Assembly: GCA_029858255.1 (NCBI GenBank) | Contig: JAOUFJ010000021.1 | Span: forward strand, 1-41,829 | Length of the DNA: 41,829 bases | Direction of reading: 5' to 3' | Source: a candidate division WOR-3 bacterium | GTDB taxonomy: Bacteria; Hydrothermota; Tepidihabitantia; SM23-42 | In this document: in pieces, positions 39,140 through 41,829 of the stretch | How positions within the stretch are numbered: position 1 is the first letter of the stretch | Layout of the letters: every line of letters starts with the position of its first letter | Position numbers and translations under genes: made by a program | The notes under the pieces: model-generated | What the model saw: the letters and a program-made list of their open reading frames with translations, nothing else | Told to the model about the DNA's origin: nothing | Database searches by the model: none

Positions 39140-41829
39140 ATCTGACCGACGTTTCCATAAAAAGACCTTTGTCCGTTTCCATGGTCTTTTTGGCCATTAT
39201 TCTGTTCGGTTTTATCTCGGTCACAAATCTTCCCGTCGACCTCTTTCCAAATGTAACGTTTCCCATGATGATCGTCCTTACAACTTATCCGGGAGCCGGC
39301 CCAGAAGAAATCGAAACACAGATAACCGAACCTCTCGAGCAAACTCTCGGCACGGTCAATAATATCAAAAAAGTAACATCAACAACATCAGAAAACATAT
39401 CCAACATCTTGCTGGAATTCGAATGGGGGACTGACCTCGATGCGGCATCAAATGATGTACGGGACCGCATGGGTTTCATCCTGCCATATCTGCCTGAGGA
39501 TGCAGATTATCCGCTGATCTTCAAATTTGATATTTCACAGCAGCCGGTCATGATGTACAACATATCCGGTGATATCGATCCTCTTGAATTGGATCAAATC
39601 GCCGATGATATAGCCGAACGCCTGCAACGTGTTGGCGGTGTTGCCGCTTCGTACGCCATGAGCGGCACGATGACAGAGATCCAGGTCATACTGGACCCGG
39701 TCAAATTGCGTGGTACGGGCATAACATCAGAGCAGGTGATGCAAATACTGCAGGCACAGAATGTCAATTATCCCCTGGGTAATGTCGAATCCGGCAGAAA
39801 AGTCTATATTGTACGTACGATCGGTGAGTATGCAAACGTCGCCGAGATCGAGAAAACAGTCGTCGGCAGCAGTAACGGTGTTCCTGTTTTGCTCTCCCAA
39901 GTTGGGGAAGTCCGCGAACAAGCCTCGGAAATAACTTCACTCTCGCGCACCAACGGTGCTCAATCAATATGGGGAATTGCACAAAAGCGAACCGACGCCA
40001 ATTCGGTCAACGTTGGCAATGCGCTCGCGAAAGAACTGGAAAATATCAAGAAAGACCTTCCGCCAGGGATAAAGATCGACATCATGTTCAACCAGGCAGA
40101 TTACATTACCAGATCAGTCAACAGTACAGCACAGACCTTGATAATGGGCGCAATCCTTGCGGTCATTGTTCTATTCTTGTTCCTTGGTAGTTTCCGCTCA
40201 ACGCTCTACATGGCGGTTGCGATCCCGATCGCCGTCTTCTTCGCTCTCTTTTTCATGTATCTATTCAACATGAGTCTAAATATTATCTCGCTTGGCGGTT
40301 TAACGATTGCGATAGGTATGGTGCTCGATTCTGCGATCGTCGTATTCGAAGCGATTTTCCGGCATAAGGAAAAAGGTGAAGAAGCGGTCAAGGCGGCGAG
40401 TACGGGTGCGAAGGAAGTGGGGATGGCAATTACCGCTTCAACGCTGACAACCGTTGCCGTGTTCTTGCCCCTGCTCCTGGTCAGAGGCTTCGCATCGATC
40501 TTCTTCCAGCCGCTTGCCCTGACTGTTACCTTCGCCCTGGTATCGTCACTCGTCGTTGCATTGACGATCATCCCTATGCTTTCGGTGAGATTCGGAAAAG
40601 TCAAACGCAGTAAGTTCGGTGCAAAGCTGAACGACTTCTACACGAAGATAGAAGAAGCGTACAGCCGACTGATCAGATGGGCACTTAATCACCGGCTACT
40701 CGTCGTTCTGGGAACCCTGGCTGTCTTTGTGGTCAGTCTCTTCCTCATACCTTTCATCGGCACTGAATTAAGCCCGGATGTTGACCAGGGAGAGATCATC
40801 ATCGAAGCCGAGATGCCAGTCGGCACCAACCTGTGGGTCACAGATTCCGCAGTACGACAACTGGAACAGATAATCCTCGAGGAAGTACCTGAGACCCAAA
40901 TACTTTCGACGTCAATCGGTAGCGGCGAAGGTGGATTCTCGAGTCTTTTCAGTGCCACTTCAGGACCACATGCCGCGCAAATATATCTGGAACTCGTATA
41001 TCGCGAACAACGTAATCGTTCGGTCAAGGACATCCAACGAGACTTGCGGCCTAAAATGACCGGCATTCCTGGACTCAACGTAAAATATGCAACCGAGCAA
41101 TTCTCGATGTTCGGCGGCGGTAAGCCGATCGCGGTAAAGATCCTGGGATATGACTTCGCGAGGGCAAAGGAATTTTCTGATCTGCTAATGGACACGCTCC
41201 AGAGCGTGAAAGGACTCGTCGATCTCGAAACGAGCATTGCAGAAGGGAAACCCGAATTGCGCCTGGTCATTGACCGCCAGAAAGCAGCGAATTTCGGACT
41301 AACACCATATCAAATAGGACAGGTCTTGCGTTCGCGCGTGGAAGGCGTCGTGGCAAGTCAGTATCGAAGAGAAGGCAATGAATATAACATAAAGGTTATG
41401 TTCGACAAAGAACATCACGACGACATCAAGAAGATCAGCGCGATGACAATAACCACACCCATGGGTGAAGTACCGATCGTCAATTTTATCAAAGACACCA
41501 TTGCAGTCGGTCCGGTCAAAATCGAGCACGAGGATAACTACCGGCTCGTAACCGTCAGTGGAAACATAGAAGGACGCGATCAGGGCAGTGTAGCACGCGA
41601 CGTTCAGAGAATTCTGAACACAATTCCGAAACCAGCCGATTTCACCATTGAGTTATCCGGTGGTTATGAGGAACAAGTCAACACGTTCAGAGATCTTTTC
41701 TTGGTCATCATTCTGGCAATTGTTCTCGTATACATGATCATGGTCGGACAATTTGAATCCTTCCGCGAACCATTCATCATTATGTTCACCATCCCCCTTG
41801 CGCTCATTGGCGTGCTCTGGATGTTATTC
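39136..41829 (+). CDS. RND multidrug efflux transporter (AcrB-like), 3' truncated
   Basis: The frame is open to the window end: 898 codons, about 85-90% of a usual 1,030-residue pump. It starts MNLTDVSIKRPLSVSMVFLA and has the porter-domain YPGAGPEEIETQITEPLEQ motif. TM4 reads IAIGMVLDSAIVVFEA: the first Asp of the AcrB proton-relay pair (Asp407) is kept, and the second (Asp408) is Ser. The second-half TM region (IVLVYMIMVGQFESFREPF) is reached at the end. This is the proton-driven inner-membrane subunit. It probably exports a drug or envelope compound sensed by the TetR protein; the substrate is unknown. Confidence 0.95.
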   Translation, partial: MNLTDVSIKRPLSVSMVFLAIILFGFISVTNLPVDLFPNVTFPMMIVLTTYPGAGPEEIETQITEPLEQTLGTVNNIKKVTSTTSENISNILLEFEWGTDLDAASNDVRDRMGFILPYLPEDADYPLIFKFDISQQPVMMYNISGDIDPLELDQIADDIAERLQRVGGVAASYAMSGTMTEIQVILDPVKLRGTGITSEQVMQILQAQNVNYPLGNVESGRKVYIVRTIGEYANVAEIEKTVVGSSNGVPVLLSQVGEVREQASEITSLSRTNGAQSIWGIAQKRTDANSVNVGNALAKELENIKKDLPPGIKIDIMFNQADYITRSVNSTAQTLIMGAILAVIVLFLFLGSFRSTLYMAVAIPIAVFFALFFMYLFNMSLNIISLGGLTIAIGMVLDSAIVVFEAIFRHKEKGEEAVKAASTGAKEVGMAITASTLTTVAVFLPLLLVRGFASIFFQPLALTVTFALVSSLVVALTIIPMLSVRFGKVKRSKFGAKLNDFYTKIEEAYSRLIRWALNHRLLVVLGTLAVFVVSLFLIPFIGTELSPDVDQGEIIIEAEMPVGTNLWVTDSAVRQLEQIILEEVPETQILSTSIGSGEGGFSSLFSATSGPHAAQIYLELVYREQRNRSVKDIQRDLRPKMTGIPGLNVKYATEQFSMFGGGKPIAVKILGYDFARAKEFSDLLMDTLQSVKGLVDLETSIAEGKPELRLVIDRQKAANFGLTPYQIGQVLRSRVEGVVASQYRREGNEYNIKVMFDKEHHDDIKKISAMTITTPMGEVPIVNFIKDTIAVGPVKIEHEDNYRLVTVSGNIEGRDQGSVARDVQRILNTIPKPADFTIELSGGYEEQVNTFRDLFLVIILAIVLVYMIMVGQFESFREPFIIMFTIPLALIGVLWMLF

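Overview
The window looks like one contig stretch from an uncultivated, diderm (Gram-negative-type) bacterium. Evidence for an outer membrane is a TonB-receptor-like barrel, a TolC protein, an RND pump and a second small barrel. Two secreted proteins carry Bacteroidetes/FCB-style C-terminal sorting (FlgD-like) domains. Together with the housekeeping order, this suggests a candidate phylum such as WOR-3 or a relative; that placement is inference only, because no rRNA gene is present. Base composition looks even, and I see no phage, IS element or CRISPR array.

Layout. 1-1475: the 3' end of a secreted protein, tRNA-Thr and tRNA-Tyr, and repeat-rich intergenic DNA. 1475-4671 (minus): sugar-nucleotide transferase, TPR protein and glycosyltransferase, a small envelope-glycan operon. 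4767-9385 (minus): gltX, a JAMM metalloprotease, acpS, fabD and an Eis-like acetyltransferase. 9427-10371: a decayed GIY-YIG gene with a duplicated 3' end, two tRNA-Ser genes, and tRNA-Gln on the other strand. 10443-12470 (minus): tRNA-Leu followed after 14 nt by a large secreted beta-propeller protein. 12609-17037 (plus): DUF512 radical-SAM protein, der, plsY, gpsA and a MerR regulator. 17064-20443 (minus): xerC/D, a lipoprotein and a TPR protein. 20545-27088 (minus): a sugar-uptake locus with a TonB-receptor-like protein, PTS IIB, IIC, IID, HPr, Enzyme I and a PGI/PMI isomerase. 27209-29190 (plus): ornithine aminotransferase and a lipoprotein. 29207-35490 (minus): a Crp-like regulator heading prfA, prmC, nadK, recN, pgsA and dapF. 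35723-41829 (plus): a TetR-controlled efflux operon running off the window end.

Regulatory layer. Ten promoters can be read by eye, and nine have exactly 16 bp between a TTGACA-like -35 and a TATAAT-like -10. For three genes the predicted transcription start falls on or within one base of the start codon, which suggests leaderless mRNAs. Two striking palindromes mark likely operators: a perfect 28-bp one over the tetR -10, and a 22-bp one with a single mismatched pair between the sugar-uptake operon and rocD.

Other points of interest: a mannose-family PTS with no IIA gene here, whose HPr has Leu at position 17 in place of the family's active-site Arg; three intergenic arrays of a 9-bp unit; a 27-bp sequence shared exactly between two intergenic regions; very short signal peptides without basic residues; and six tRNA genes that all lack an encoded CCA. 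I did not find a clearly new multi-gene machine. The best candidates for something undescribed are the sugar-uptake locus with its operator, and the repeat family.
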